Shown here piece by piece: positions 46,225 through 53,614 of a DNA stretch of 64,000 nucleotides; position 1 is the first letter of the stretch; every line of letters starts with the position of its first letter. The notes under the pieces are model-generated. The model ran no database searches. It was not told the origin of the DNA and saw only the letters and a list, made by a program, of their open reading frames with translations. Where the stretch lies: NCBI RefSeq assembly GCF_001552475.1, contig NZ_BCRG01000005.1, positions 1-64,000 of the forward strand, given 5' to 3'. Source of the DNA: Microbacterium oleivorans NBRC 103075. GTDB lineage: Bacteria; Actinomycetota; Actinomycetes; Actinomycetales; Microbacteriaceae. Made by a program: the position numbers and the translations under genes.

Positions 46225-47478
46225 CTACTTTCCTCCCGCTTTCTCCGTCGTGACCCCGGCTACCGGGCGGCTCCCATCGAGAAGACCGATCTGGCTGCGG
46301 TCGTTCCGAAGTGCGCTGCCGAAGAAGGCCGTGACGAACGTGCGGGTGAGTAGTCGCTGCTCGCCCTCAGTGAGCTGCGCAGTCGTGCTCGACGCGTCGT
46401 AGCAGCGGTGGGGCTGGCCTTTCGGATGTACGGCGTCGTCGTGTGTGGCGACCTGGCCGCCGGACGGAGACCACTGAGTATTGAAGTAGTTGTGGTTCGC
46501 CCCGCGGAAGAGCCACCGGTAGGCAGGGTGACGGCTCCCTTTCACCGCGGGTGCGAAGTAAGGATTGAAGGGCGGGTTGCTGACGCCGTCGCACGACCCT
46601 CCGATGATGGCGACATCGGTGCCTGTGTTGGTGAACGTGGCGGGGTCGGTGCCGAAGCCGGATGCCGGTGCCAGCCCCAGAACAGCGCGAATCCTGACTC
46701 CTGCGGGCCACTTGCCTCGGTTCGCGTTTGCCGCGTACTGAAGGACCGCGCGACCGGCACGGGAGTGACCGAGGAGTCCGACACTCTTCATGTCGACGTG
46801 GGTGCGGATACGTGCAGGCAGGACTGCCGACAGGGGCCCTTTCCCCGTTGCCACGAACTTCTGCCACAGGTTCAGGTGCTTGCCGATCAGCGCGGCGCGC
46901 GCCTGGTCGCCCTGGAAGCTGCGGGTGTCGATCGCGTTGGCGCCGTTGGCGCCGATGGAGATGACGATGTTGCCTGAGCCGGAGAGTGCGCGGGCGAGGT
47001 AGTCGAATCCCCGATAGCTCGGGATCTGCGAGATGCCTTTTGCGCAGGGCCACCGATTGAGGCGGTCGTATGCGGCCGTGAGGGCGTCCTCGGAACTTCT
47101 CGGATTCTCGGTGATCTTCTGCGCCTTCGCGTCAGCGCAGGTCGGCCAGTAGCCGGGAACGAGCACGATGACCGGGTGATGGCCCTTTGCTGCGTCGGGT
47201 GGCAGATGCACGCGTGCCTGCACCTCCATGGGCGATGGGTGGCCGTTCGCATCGGTCAGATTCGGGACGGAGAAGGACCTGGCCCCGAGGTTGTACTCGA
47301 GCGTGGTCGGTGGTCGTTTCGAGTTCTGTTCGCTGGCGTGTGTCACGGAGATGCCGCTTACTCCGAGCCCCGCGACGATGAGTAGTCCGAGGAGGGCTGC
47401 CGCTCCGCGTCGTCTGCCCGAGCCGCGGCGAAGGGACTGCACCGTCGGCGATTCGGGAGCGGGTTGTGTCGTCTGCAT
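46225..47478 (-). CDS. secreted alpha/beta hydrolase
   Basis: A 417-residue exported protein. A Sec-type signal with RRGSGRRRGAAALLGLLIVAGLGVSG ends near HASE at about residue 52. The fold has HHPVIVLVPGYWPTC, the nucleophile elbow GLLGHSRAGRAV, an acidic region GGSCDGVSNPPF, and a His in FRGANHNYFNTQW. It resembles PET-hydrolase/chlorophyllase-like proteins by layout; substrate unknown. ATG 47478 is preferred to a TTG at 47517. It directly precedes the SRPBCC gene. Confidence 0.8.
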   Translation of the reverse strand: MQTTQPAPESPTVQSLRRGSGRRRGAAALLGLLIVAGLGVSGISVTHASEQNSKRPPTTLEYNLGARSFSVPNLTDANGHPSPMEVQARVHLPPDAAKGHHPVIVLVPGYWPTCADAKAQKITENPRSSEDALTAAYDRLNRWPCAKGISQIPSYRGFDYLARALSGSGNIVISIGANGANAIDTRSFQGDQARAALIGKHLNLWQKFVATGKGPLSAVLPARIRTHVDMKSVGLLGHSRAGRAVLQYAANANRGKWPAGVRIRAVLGLAPASGFGTDPATFTNTGTDVAIIGGSCDGVSNPPFNPYFAPAVKGSRHPAYRWLFRGANHNYFNTQWSPSGGQVATHDDAVHPKGQPHRCYDASSTTAQLTEGEQRLLTRTFVTAFFGSALRNDRSQIGLLDGSRPVAGVTTEKAGGK

Positions 47479-47900
47479 GGCCCCGAAGCTATGCGCCGAT
47501 TGTGAGGGGGCGGACAAGAAGATGTCAGGGCTTTGTGTCGCTGGTGTCTAACCCTCGGAGACCGAGGATTGCGTCTCACGCGGTGTGCTGGGACTCTTCG
47601 GTCGTGACAGGTGAAAGCTCCTCAGCAGAACGAACGACCGGCGGACTGATCACTCAGCGAATGGCTGCGGAGCGGGGTCGAGCGGCGGCGATCTACTTCC
47701 TCGCGGCCGGGTGCTTCTTCCTTGTCCCGGCCTGGGTTCGAGGCTCACGCGATGATCGCGTCAGCCGCACAGGAAGCGCAGCCTGCGCCGAGGAGTTCGG
47801 TGCTGACCCGTCAGTGGGAACGCGGCCCGGTAGGGTTTCAGCAACGCGATCGCCGTGGCGCCGCTCGGTAGCCTTCCGCGTGTCCTCGACGGGTGCTCCC
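47479..47900. other. 422-bp intergenic region
   Basis: Divergent region between the secreted hydrolase and the ACT-domain gene. It should hold both promoters, but no clear -10/-35 pair, repeat or operator stands out. One frame continues from here into the ACT gene and encodes a hydrophobic stretch (AAAIYFLAAGCFFLVPAWVRG), without start signals, so it is not called a gene. Confidence 0.5.
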
Positions 47901-48302
47901 ATGCCTGCTCCTGCTGTTCCTCTCCGCTCCCTCCCTGGCGAATACGTCATCGCCCGATTCCCCGTCGGGGCGGATATCACTCCGGTGCTGACCGCTCTCG
48001 TCGCATCGGCATCGCTGATGTCCGTCACACGGACCGATCAAGAGATCTCGATCGTTTGCGATGTCATCGTTGCTCCGTCGGCCGCGGAACTCGACGGTCC
48101 CTGGCGGGCCCTTTACGCCGCCGGTCCGATCCCGTTCGGCCTCACCGGGGTCGTCGCGTCGTTGGTCGGCCCCCTCGCGGAGATCGGCTGCCCGGTCTTC
48201 GTCGTCTCGACCTTCGACGGGGACATCCTGATGACGCCAAGCGACCGACATGCCGAAGCTTCGACAGCGCTCGAGGACGCGGGACACACGATCGATGCCT
48301 GA
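47901..48302 (+). CDS. ACT-domain protein
   Basis: A 133-residue protein with two ACT-like halves: EYVIARFPVGADITPVLTALVASASLMSVTRTDQEISIVCD, then GPIPFGLTGVVASLVGPLAEIGCPVFVVSTFDGDILM and a C-terminal helix. This is the small CASTOR/ACT-type amino-acid-binding family, with unknown partners. ATG at 47901 is supported by conserved length; upstream frame is open to 47466 but lacks coding character. Confidence 0.8.
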   Translation: MPAPAVPLRSLPGEYVIARFPVGADITPVLTALVASASLMSVTRTDQEISIVCDVIVAPSAAELDGPWRALYAAGPIPFGLTGVVASLVGPLAEIGCPVFVVSTFDGDILMTPSDRHAEASTALEDAGHTIDA

Positions 48303-48419
48303 GGAATCCGTGGGGATTGCTGAACGACCGATCCTGACATGGCTTCGGTGAGGGCGACCTCGAACGCGACACAGCAATGCCAAGTGGTCAGCAGGGCCGA
48401 CGCGATACGTCGAGACCTC

Positions 48420-48724
48420 TCAGTTCTCGAGTTCCTCCAGCTCGACGAGCGCCTGCTGTGCCCTGCGCAGGCGGTCATCCTCCGGCTCGTCCCACCAGTA
48501 CGGGCCGCGCTCGCCGAGTCCGTGCTTTGCGAGGTCCACTCGTCGGCGGGCCTGTGCCGTGGCGTCCGGATCGCCCTGCGCGCGGCGCACACCTGACCGG
48601 CCGCGCCGAGATGGGAGGTCAATGCTGCCACGAGCTCTGCGGGCAAGGAGGGATCGGTACGTCGCCATCGGCGTCCGTTGACGATGAGCCAGCGGTCGTC
48701 ATCGGAATCTGCGTCGTACGCCAT
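48420..48724 (-). pseudogene. small conserved actinobacterial protein, frameshifted
   Basis: Two frames together give one conserved small protein. The first, from ATG 48724 (AAAGGA upstream), encodes DDRWLIVNGRRWRRTDPSLPAELVAALTSHLGAA. The second, ending at 48420, encodes VRRAQGDPDATAQARRRVDLAKHGLGERGPYWWDEPEDDRLRRAQQAL. Intact homologues, often mislabelled biopolymer transporter Tol, run WxVVxGRRWRxTDP through AKxxLGERGxxWW in one frame. The shift falls near 48600-48612 in a GC-rich stretch. It is either a real disruption or a sequencing error. Confidence 0.75.
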
Positions 48725-48865
48725 CAGACATCCTTTCGGTCCGGCTCGAGCACATCGATGCTCGCTCTCCGCGCCAGCTCGGGTCTGTTCGCTCGCCCGG
48801 ATCGAGGGCTGTGCCTCGGGCGAGGGGGCCGCTCACGCGCGGGGCAACCCGAAGGCGATCCTGGG

Positions 48866-49552
48866 TCAGTTGCTGCCGCCAACCTTGGTGCCGCTGGGCC
48901 GGGTGATGCCGTACACCTCGGTGATTCCGGATGGCTCGGGCGCGGGGGTGAACAGCGCAGCAGGCAGCGGTTCGAGGGCGGTGCAGTCAAGATCCGGAAG
49001 CGCGAGGGTGGAGTCGACCTTCACAAGTCCGCGCGAGTCCCGTGTCAGTCGGTAAGCGACACCCCTCCCGGTGAGATCGTCAGCGGGTTTGCCGGATTCC
49101 GTGGCCCAGTCGGTCGCGACACAGCCGCGTACTTCTGCCGCGTCGTCGCTTTTTCCGTCATATCCGACCTTGACCTCGACGGGAGAGAAGGGGAGTGGCC
49201 CGGGATACAGGTCGGTGGCCCCGTGGTTGGAAACGTGGGTAATGACGTCCGAGGCGACGCGATCGATGTACGTCTCCGTCCCCGTCTGCGCCAACTCGGG
49301 GATGCTGAAATCAAGCCGATTGCGGGCCACTGCCTCGGCTTCAAGCTCAGCCCGCACGCCCTGCACCCACGGGTCAGCTTCCAGTGGACCAGCTGGGGTG
49401 CCGTCCTCCCAAGAAACCTCCGGGAACTCAAGCGGCTCCTGCTCGGCCGCGCAGGAGGTGAGACTGCTGGTGGCGAGGCCGAGAGCGAGTGCGCCCCCGG
49501 CGGTGACAAGCACTCTGTTCCGTCCGTGGCTCGAGAAGCGGTATCTGCGCAT
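48866..49552 (-). CDS. lipoprotein of unknown function
   Basis: A 228-residue exported protein. The signal RNRVLVTAGGALALGLATSSLTSC ends in lipobox LTSC at about residue 34. The mature part has FSPVEVKVGYDGKSDDAAEVRGCVATDWATESGKPADDLTGRGVAYRLTRD, which resembles small extracellular domains of actinobacterial lipoproteins with one disulfide pair. GGAAGG precedes the ATG. No family is recognised; it stands alone between short orphan genes. Confidence 0.72.
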   Translation of the reverse strand: MRRYRFSSHGRNRVLVTAGGALALGLATSSLTSCAAEQEPLEFPEVSWEDGTPAGPLEADPWVQGVRAELEAEAVARNRLDFSIPELAQTGTETYIDRVASDVITHVSNHGATDLYPGPLPFSPVEVKVGYDGKSDDAAEVRGCVATDWATESGKPADDLTGRGVAYRLTRDSRGLVKVDSTLALPDLDCTALEPLPAALFTPAPEPSGITEVYGITRPSGTKVGGSN

Positions 49553-49894
49553 GCTGCACCTTCCGTGGGGCGCACCAGGAAAACGGCCTTCGCTTTCTCG
49601 TGCTCCTCGACGCTATCGGGTGGTGCGCTCAGCGGAACTATCCGGCAGGGCACGCCGCATTCCTCTGAAGTCGGGTGGTCTGACCGTCCAGGCGCTGAGG
49701 AGTTCGTGGGCGAGATCGTGTCGCGATGACCAGGAATGTGAGAGCGAGGGCATCGAACTCTCGTACCAGGGTGCACCGACGTCCGAGGTCGGTGCGATCG
49801 CGACGGTGGCAGCAGCAGCGCGCCCGCCAGTGGTCCCGCTGCCGGCGGCGATGTCGCTCGTCCCCTCCGCCGGAGCAAGGAGACGATCAGTAGT
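49553..49894. other. 342-bp region without recognisable gene
   Basis: Between the lipoprotein start and the DUF1349 stop. Frames on both strands stay open for long stretches, but the translations are Arg/Ser/Pro-rich with no conserved pattern. It must carry the lipoprotein promoter. No repeat or operator was found. Confidence 0.4.
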
Positions 49895-50521
49895 TCACGA
49901 CTCGTCACGGAAGTCGGAGATCGTGCGTTCCTCGAGGCGCGGTTCATCGAAGACAACGTCGCAGCCTTCGCTCTGGGGCGACTGAGCCTCGAATCCAACC
50001 TCCAGCGGCTCGTGCGCGCTGGGGAGCGAGAATGCGCGGATCAGCTCCCACCGTTCGCCGTCTAAAGACGCATGGAAGGCGAAGACGGTCCCCTTCCGAG
50101 ACACGCGCAGGTGCACGTGTTCACCATCGACGGTGAAGGCGTTGGCGTCGTCGGACACGCGATTGTTGACGACGCTGACGATCATGCCCTGCCCGCGTGG
50201 AGAGAACTCGAAGCAGAGCTTCGCCCACGTCTCACGATCGTGGCGCACGAAAAGTACGCCGGCATCGAATGTGCCCGCGAAGCGCACGCGGACCCGCGCG
50301 CTGAGCTGGAAGTCGCCGGCGGGAGCGTCGGTGAGAAGTGTTGCGGCGTTGTGCAGCGTCGAAGAGGTGACCTGGCCGCCGTCGTCGCCGCCCGGGTCAG
50401 TGAAGATGTCAGTGCCCGGGATGCTGGACACGCGGATGCTGCCCGAGGCAGGATCCACCGACCAGCGGTCGTCGGGGAACGGTCGAAATGGGGTCTCGAT
50501 GGTGGGGATGTATACCGTCAT
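49895..50521 (-). CDS. DUF1349 (concanavalin-like) domain protein
   Basis: A 208-residue beta-rich cytoplasmic protein. DUF1349 pattern: DFQLSARVRVRFAGTFDAGVLFVRHDRETWAKLCFEFSPRGQGMIVSVVNNRVSDDAN and HASLDGERWELIRAFSLPSAHEPLEVGFEAQSPQSEGCDVVFDEP. These are small jelly-roll proteins related to carbohydrate-binding folds; function not known. A long perfect palindrome lies 18 bp upstream of the ATG and probably is an operator. Confidence 0.85.
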   Translation of the reverse strand: MTVYIPTIETPFRPFPDDRWSVDPASGSIRVSSIPGTDIFTDPGGDDGGQVTSSTLHNAATLLTDAPAGDFQLSARVRVRFAGTFDAGVLFVRHDRETWAKLCFEFSPRGQGMIVSVVNNRVSDDANAFTVDGEHVHLRVSRKGTVFAFHASLDGERWELIRAFSLPSAHEPLEVGFEAQSPQSEGCDVVFDEPRLEERTISDFRDES

Positions 50522-50538
50522 GCGATCACAGTATCGAA

Positions 50539-50560
50539 AAACCGTGCATGTGCACGGTTT
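50539..50560. promoter_or_regulatory. palindromic operator in front of the DUF1349 gene
   Basis: Perfect 10-bp arms AAACCGTGCA (50539-50548) and TGCACGGTTT (50551-50560) with a 2-nt centre. On the minus strand a possible -10 (GATACT) lies between it and the DUF1349 ATG, so the site overlaps the expected -35 region. The symmetry suits a TetR- or MarR-type dimer. A short plus-strand frame starts at 50572 but is not a convincing regulator. Confidence 0.65.
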
Positions 50561-50645
50561 ACAGAGGCATGGACACCGCTGCCTGGAAAGCAGCGCCTTC
50601 CGTCGTGCGCACCCGAGCAATGCGGCAGAGTCCATTCGGGCCCGC

Positions 50646-50663
50646 CGAAAACGATCGTTTTCG
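50646..50663. repeat. CGAAAACGATCGTTTTCG palindrome, copy 1
   Basis: Perfect 18-bp palindrome, extended on the left by GGCCCGC, which copy 2 shares. It lies 47 bp beyond the stop of the HIT gene (minus strand), a terminator-like position. Confidence 0.8.
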
Positions 50664-50709
50664 ACCGCATCGCGTGATTCAAAGGGAAGCGGGCCGTAAA
50701 CGGCGTCCG

Positions 50710-51201
50710 TTACGACGTGGAGGCAGACCGCCCCCGCGCGCAGGGGCGGTCTGCCTCCACGTCCGCGTTGTGGAGAAGGCCGCCCACTTCCTCGACGAGG
50801 GACTCTCGCTCAAACTCGGTGAGAGCCTCTAGCGGGTAGCGAGCGTAATCCTCTCGGAATTCGTAGCCGTCGCCAGGCTCCCGAGGGATCACGTGAAGAT
50901 GCGCGTGTGGCACACCCTGGTCGGCGGCAGGCCCGTTCGACATAAGAAGGTTGGTTGCCACAGCTGCATCGAGGACGCGCCTGATGGCGCGGTCGGCAGC
51001 CTGGGCGAAAAGGGCAACCTCGGCTACCTCCGCCGTAGTCATCGAGGCCAGGTCCAGCGCGTGCCGGATCGGGATCACGAGAATATGACCCCGATTGATG
51101 GGGTGCTTGTCGAGCACCACCAAGCTGCGGCTACCCCGAGCGATCACGTCGAACTGGTTCTCCGCGATGTTCTGGCAAAAGGCACATTCGTCATCGGCCA
51201 C
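50710..51201 (-). CDS. HIT-family nucleotide hydrolase/transferase
   Basis: A 163-residue HIT protein. Zinc-like Cys pair CAFCQNI near the N-terminus, VVLDKHPINRGHILVIPIRHALDLASM, and the catalytic triad motif VPHAHLHVIPR. Family members hydrolyse dinucleoside polyphosphates or nucleoside phosphoramidates. GTG 51201 is the most likely start; an upstream ATG at 51297 would run through repeat copy 2. The C-terminal 17 residues are encoded by a perfect hairpin (50715-50762), suggesting the end was altered by an inserted repeat. Confidence 0.85.
   Translation of the reverse strand: MADDECAFCQNIAENQFDVIARGSRSLVVLDKHPINRGHILVIPIRHALDLASMTTAEVAEVALFAQAADRAIRRVLDAAVATNLLMSNGPAADQGVPHAHLHVIPREPGDGYEFREDYARYPLEALTEFERESLVEEVGGLLHNADVEADRPCARGRSASTS
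50715..50762. repeat. perfect 20-bp inverted repeat inside the 3' end of the HIT gene
   Basis: Arms of 20 bp, ACGTGGAGGCAGACCGCCCC (50715-50734) and its exact complement at 50743-50762, with an 8-nt loop. The HIT stop codon lies 3 bp beyond. A terminator fully inside coding sequence is unusual; insertion of a small element or extension by read-through into an old terminator are the options. Confidence 0.8.
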
Positions 51202-51228
51202 ATTCGGCGACGATACGTTGCGACACGG

Positions 51229-51256
51229 CCCGCCGAAAACGATCGTTTCTGGCGGG
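51229..51256. repeat. CGAAAACGATCGTTTTCG-type palindrome, copy 2
   Basis: Core AAACGATCGTTT (51237-51248) with outer arms CCCGCC (51229-51234) and GGCGGG (51251-51256); the right half has a CT in place of TC, giving two mispaired positions. It lies 28 bp upstream of the HIT start and downstream of the aldo-keto reductase gene. Confidence 0.75.
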
Positions 51257-51296
51257 ACCGGAACCGTCGGCGCTTTAGAGGCGCCACAAACGATCA

Positions 51297-51325
51297 CCGA
51301 AAACCCCTACGGCAGGGATTTTCGG
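51297..51325. terminator. CCGAAAAC-type hairpin between aldo-keto reductase and HIT genes
   Basis: Arms CCGAAAACCCCT (51297-51308) and AGGGATTTTCGG (51314-51325) pair at 11 of 12 positions around a 5-nt loop. It lies 82 bp after the aldo-keto reductase stop on the minus strand. The CCGAAAAC/GTTTTCGG half-sites are those of the palindrome family, so it seems related. Confidence 0.6.
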
Positions 51326-51406
51326 CGCATCGCTGCGAGGGGCGCGGTGTTGAATCCGACGCCGGCCCGCGAGACCTGTTCGGTGTCGCGGGCCTTCGCG
51401 TGCAGG

Positions 51407-52390
51407 TCAGCCGCGGTCGCGTGCCATTCCTGCTTCGGTGTTACGGGTGCCGACCGTGATGCCGTGCGGGGATGCGGCGTCGATGCGTTCGAGGTCGTTG
51501 GCGGTGAGTACGACGTCTGCGGCGGCGGCGTTCTCCTCGATGCGCGCGGCTTTGGCGGTGCCGGGGATCGGCACTGTGCCAGCCTGGATCAGCCACGCGA
51601 GCGCGAGCTGCGCCGTGGTGACGCCCTTTTCGTCGGCGATGACCTTGAGCGCTGCGACGACGCGGAGGTTCGCCTCGATGGCCTCGTCAGAGAACCGGGG
51701 AAGGTTGCGGCGGGCGTCGCCTTCAGGCAGGTCGTCTTTGCGGGTGACGGTTCCGGAGAGGAATCCGCGCCCGAGTGGGGAGAAGGGTACGAACCCGACG
51801 CCGAGCTCCGAGGCTGTTTCGAGGACGCCGTTGTGCTCGGCGTCGCGCTCGAAGAGGCTGTACTCGGACTGGATCGCTGTGATCGGGAACGTCGCATGCG
51901 CCCGACGAAGCGTCTCGGCCGAAGTCTCTGAGACGCCGATGTAGCGCACCTTGCCAGCAGCGACGGCTTCGCTCATCGCGCCGATGGTCTCCTCAATCGG
52001 CACTTTCGGGTCTGCACGGTGGAGGTACCAGAGGTCGACGTGGTCGGTACCGAGGTGCCCAAGGGACCGGTCGATCGCACGGCGCGCGTGTTCTGGGGAG
52101 CCGTCGAGGCCGATTGGTTCGCCGTCGTCGGTGAAGTCCGTCGCGAACTTCGATGCAATGACCACACGCTCCCGGTCCGTGCCGAGGACGCGACCAAGGA
52201 GTCGCTCGTTCTCGAACGGCCCGTACGCCTCCGCTGTGTCGAACAGGGTGATCCCGAGGTCGAGCGCTCGACGGATGGCTTCGGTGGAGCCTGCTTCGGT
52301 GGCGCCGCCGTAGAAGGCGCTCATGCCCATGCATCCGAGCCCGAGCACGGAAGCCTGAAGGCCTTGGGAGCCGAGAGGGATCTGCTGCAT
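51407..52390 (-). CDS. aldo-keto reductase
   Basis: A 327-residue NADPH-dependent reductase of the AKR13-like group. Seen: VLGLGCMGMSAFYGG, the tetrad Asp and Tyr in GITLFDTAEAYGPFENERLLG, Lys in VVIASKFAT, His in DLWYLHRADPKVPIEETIGAM, and cofactor motifs VPFSPLGRGFLSGTV and VPIPGTAKAARIEENAAA. It reduces aldehydes or quinones. AAAGGA precedes the ATG at 52390. Divergent to a MerR regulator with a MerR-style promoter between them. Confidence 0.93.
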   Translation of the reverse strand: MQQIPLGSQGLQASVLGLGCMGMSAFYGGATEAGSTEAIRRALDLGITLFDTAEAYGPFENERLLGRVLGTDRERVVIASKFATDFTDDGEPIGLDGSPEHARRAIDRSLGHLGTDHVDLWYLHRADPKVPIEETIGAMSEAVAAGKVRYIGVSETSAETLRRAHATFPITAIQSEYSLFERDAEHNGVLETASELGVGFVPFSPLGRGFLSGTVTRKDDLPEGDARRNLPRFSDEAIEANLRVVAALKVIADEKGVTTAQLALAWLIQAGTVPIPGTAKAARIEENAAAADVVLTANDLERIDAASPHGITVGTRNTEAGMARDRG

Positions 52391-52441
52391 GTGGTGTCCT
52401 TTCCTCGCCGGGGTGCCCCGGGCGAAGACAACCTTCCACAC

Positions 52442-52461
52442 TGGTGTGCACACCATGTCAA
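52442..52461 (-). promoter_or_regulatory. MerR-type operator and -35 of the aldo-keto reductase promoter
   Basis: On the minus strand TTGACA (52461-52456) is followed at once by the perfect 14-bp palindrome TGGTGTGCACACCA (52455-52442). This is the layout of MerR-controlled promoters, in which the operator fills the space between -35 and -10. The -10 is not obvious. It lies 52 bp upstream of the aldo-keto reductase ATG and 24 bp from the MerR start. Confidence 0.7.
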
Positions 52462-52478
52462 GTGGCAGACTCAGTTCC

Positions 52479-52892
52479 ATGCTGCTTCCCGAGGTCCACG
52501 TCGACGAGCCCGTCACGATCAGTGTCGCTGCAGACCTCCTCGGCATCACCGTCGACACCATCCGCTACTACGAGAAGGAAGGCATCGCGCCCGCGCCCGA
52601 CCGTGGTCCGGACGGGTGGCGACGGTACGACACGGCCGCGTTGAGCTGGCTCGCCGGAACGGTGATGCTCCGCGGCACGGGGATGAGCGTGCAAGAGATG
52701 CGCGAATACGCGGCGGCGTACCGGGCCGGTGCTGATCATGCCGAGCGTCTTGCGCTCCTCGAACAACACCACTCGGCCGTCCTCGCCCGGCAGGCCGAGG
52801 TCCAGCGTCACTTGGCGGCGCTGGAGCGGAAGATCAAGGCGTACCGCCAGACCATCGTCGCGACGAGCGACAGCGCCCGACCGGTTGCCTGA
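52479..52892 (+). CDS. MerR-family transcriptional regulator
   Basis: A 137-residue regulator. Winged helix: ISVAADLLGITVDTIRYYEKEGIAPAPDRGPDGWRRYDTAALSWL. A C-terminal coiled coil follows, with ALLEQHHSAVLARQAEVQRHLAALERKIKAY, typical of the branch that controls adjacent aldo-keto reductases. No conserved metal-binding cysteines, so an organic or redox signal is more likely. ATG 52479 is used; an upstream ATG at 52455 lies in the operator. Confidence 0.9.
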   Translation: MLLPEVHVDEPVTISVAADLLGITVDTIRYYEKEGIAPAPDRGPDGWRRYDTAALSWLAGTVMLRGTGMSVQEMREYAAAYRAGADHAERLALLEQHHSAVLARQAEVQRHLAALERKIKAYRQTIVATSDSARPVA

Positions 52893-52993
52893 CGGCTCTG
52901 TCGGGTCAGCCGTCGGCTTGTGGGGGGCGCGATCAAGACACACGCATCGCTGCGAGAACGACGATCTCTGCGGAAGTGCCCACAGGGATGACT

Positions 52994-53019
52994 CCGCCGA
53001 AAACGATCGTTTTCGGCGG
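52994..53019. repeat. CGAAAACGATCGTTTTCG palindrome, copy 3 (26 bp)
   Basis: Perfect 26-bp palindrome: the 18-bp core with CCGC and GCGG extensions. It lies between the converging MerR gene (stop 52892) and the gene ending at 53032, only 12 bp from that stop. It is ideally placed as a bidirectional terminator. Confidence 0.85.
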
Positions 53020-53031
53020 TTGCGTTCGTTG

Positions 53032-53550
53032 TCAGTCGCGGCCTGAGCCTCCTTCTTCCATCCAGTCGCTGATCCGCGCGCTGTCGTCAAACACGACGCC
53101 CATATCTCGTTGCGTGAAGGCGACGGAGGCGGCGAGGACGGCGACCGACGCGGCTCGCGCCATTTCCAGGTCCGACGAGTCCTGGAAGTGGTGGGCAGCG
53201 ACGTCTCGCTGGATCGACAGGTATGTGTCGATGTCGGCGAGTCGCTCCGCGATCACCGAAGCGAGGCCGTCGCGGAGTTCCTCGAGATTGGTGTTGTCTA
53301 TTTCGAGTCGGCGGTCAGACACATGGAGCTCCGTCGTCGGATACCCATGCACAGAAAGTTGCGCGCGAGTCTCGTCGCCTTCGATGGCGGCAACCTCGTC
53401 AGGCCCCACCCTGCGGGTGAAGACCGCGTCGACTTTGTAGCGTTCGGGTGCGCCCGGGGTCATCAGATCCGGCGGAAGGGTGGTGAGAAGTATTGATCCA
53501 ATGCCCAGCAACGCGGGGTTACTCCCCGGGATCTTCAATTGTGCATTCAT
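53032..53550 (-). CDS. hypothetical protein
   Basis: A 172-residue cytoplasmic protein starting MNAQLKIPGSNPALLGIGSILLTTLPPDLM. A strand-rich middle (YKVDAVFTRRVGPDEVAAIEG, YPTTELHVSDRRLEIDNTN) is followed by a helical C-terminus with LRDGLASVIAERLADIDTYLSIQRDVAAHHF. No domain is recognised. The upstream region 53551-53614 separates it from the pyridoxamine-oxidase-like gene on the same strand. Confidence 0.65.
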   Translation of the reverse strand: MNAQLKIPGSNPALLGIGSILLTTLPPDLMTPGAPERYKVDAVFTRRVGPDEVAAIEGDETRAQLSVHGYPTTELHVSDRRLEIDNTNLEELRDGLASVIAERLADIDTYLSIQRDVAAHHFQDSSDLEMARAASVAVLAASVAFTQRDMGVVFDDSARISDWMEEGGSGRD

Positions 53551-53614
53551 GAACTGACGTTACGCCTGCCGGCTGAGCGCCGCACAGGTTCCGGCGAACG
53601 CACAACACCACCGC

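Noticed and set aside
49045..49998. Long minus-strand frame across the gap between the lipoprotein and DUF1349 genes
   Set aside because: Overlaps both supported genes in another frame; composition is Arg/Ser/Pro-rich with no conserved segment.
50572..50832. Plus-strand frame starting MDTAAWKAAPS as a truncated regulator gene
   Set aside because: The start is near a good operator, but only about 20 residues precede palindrome copy 1 and the rest is antisense to the HIT gene; no helix-turn-helix is visible. Mentioned only as a question in the findings.
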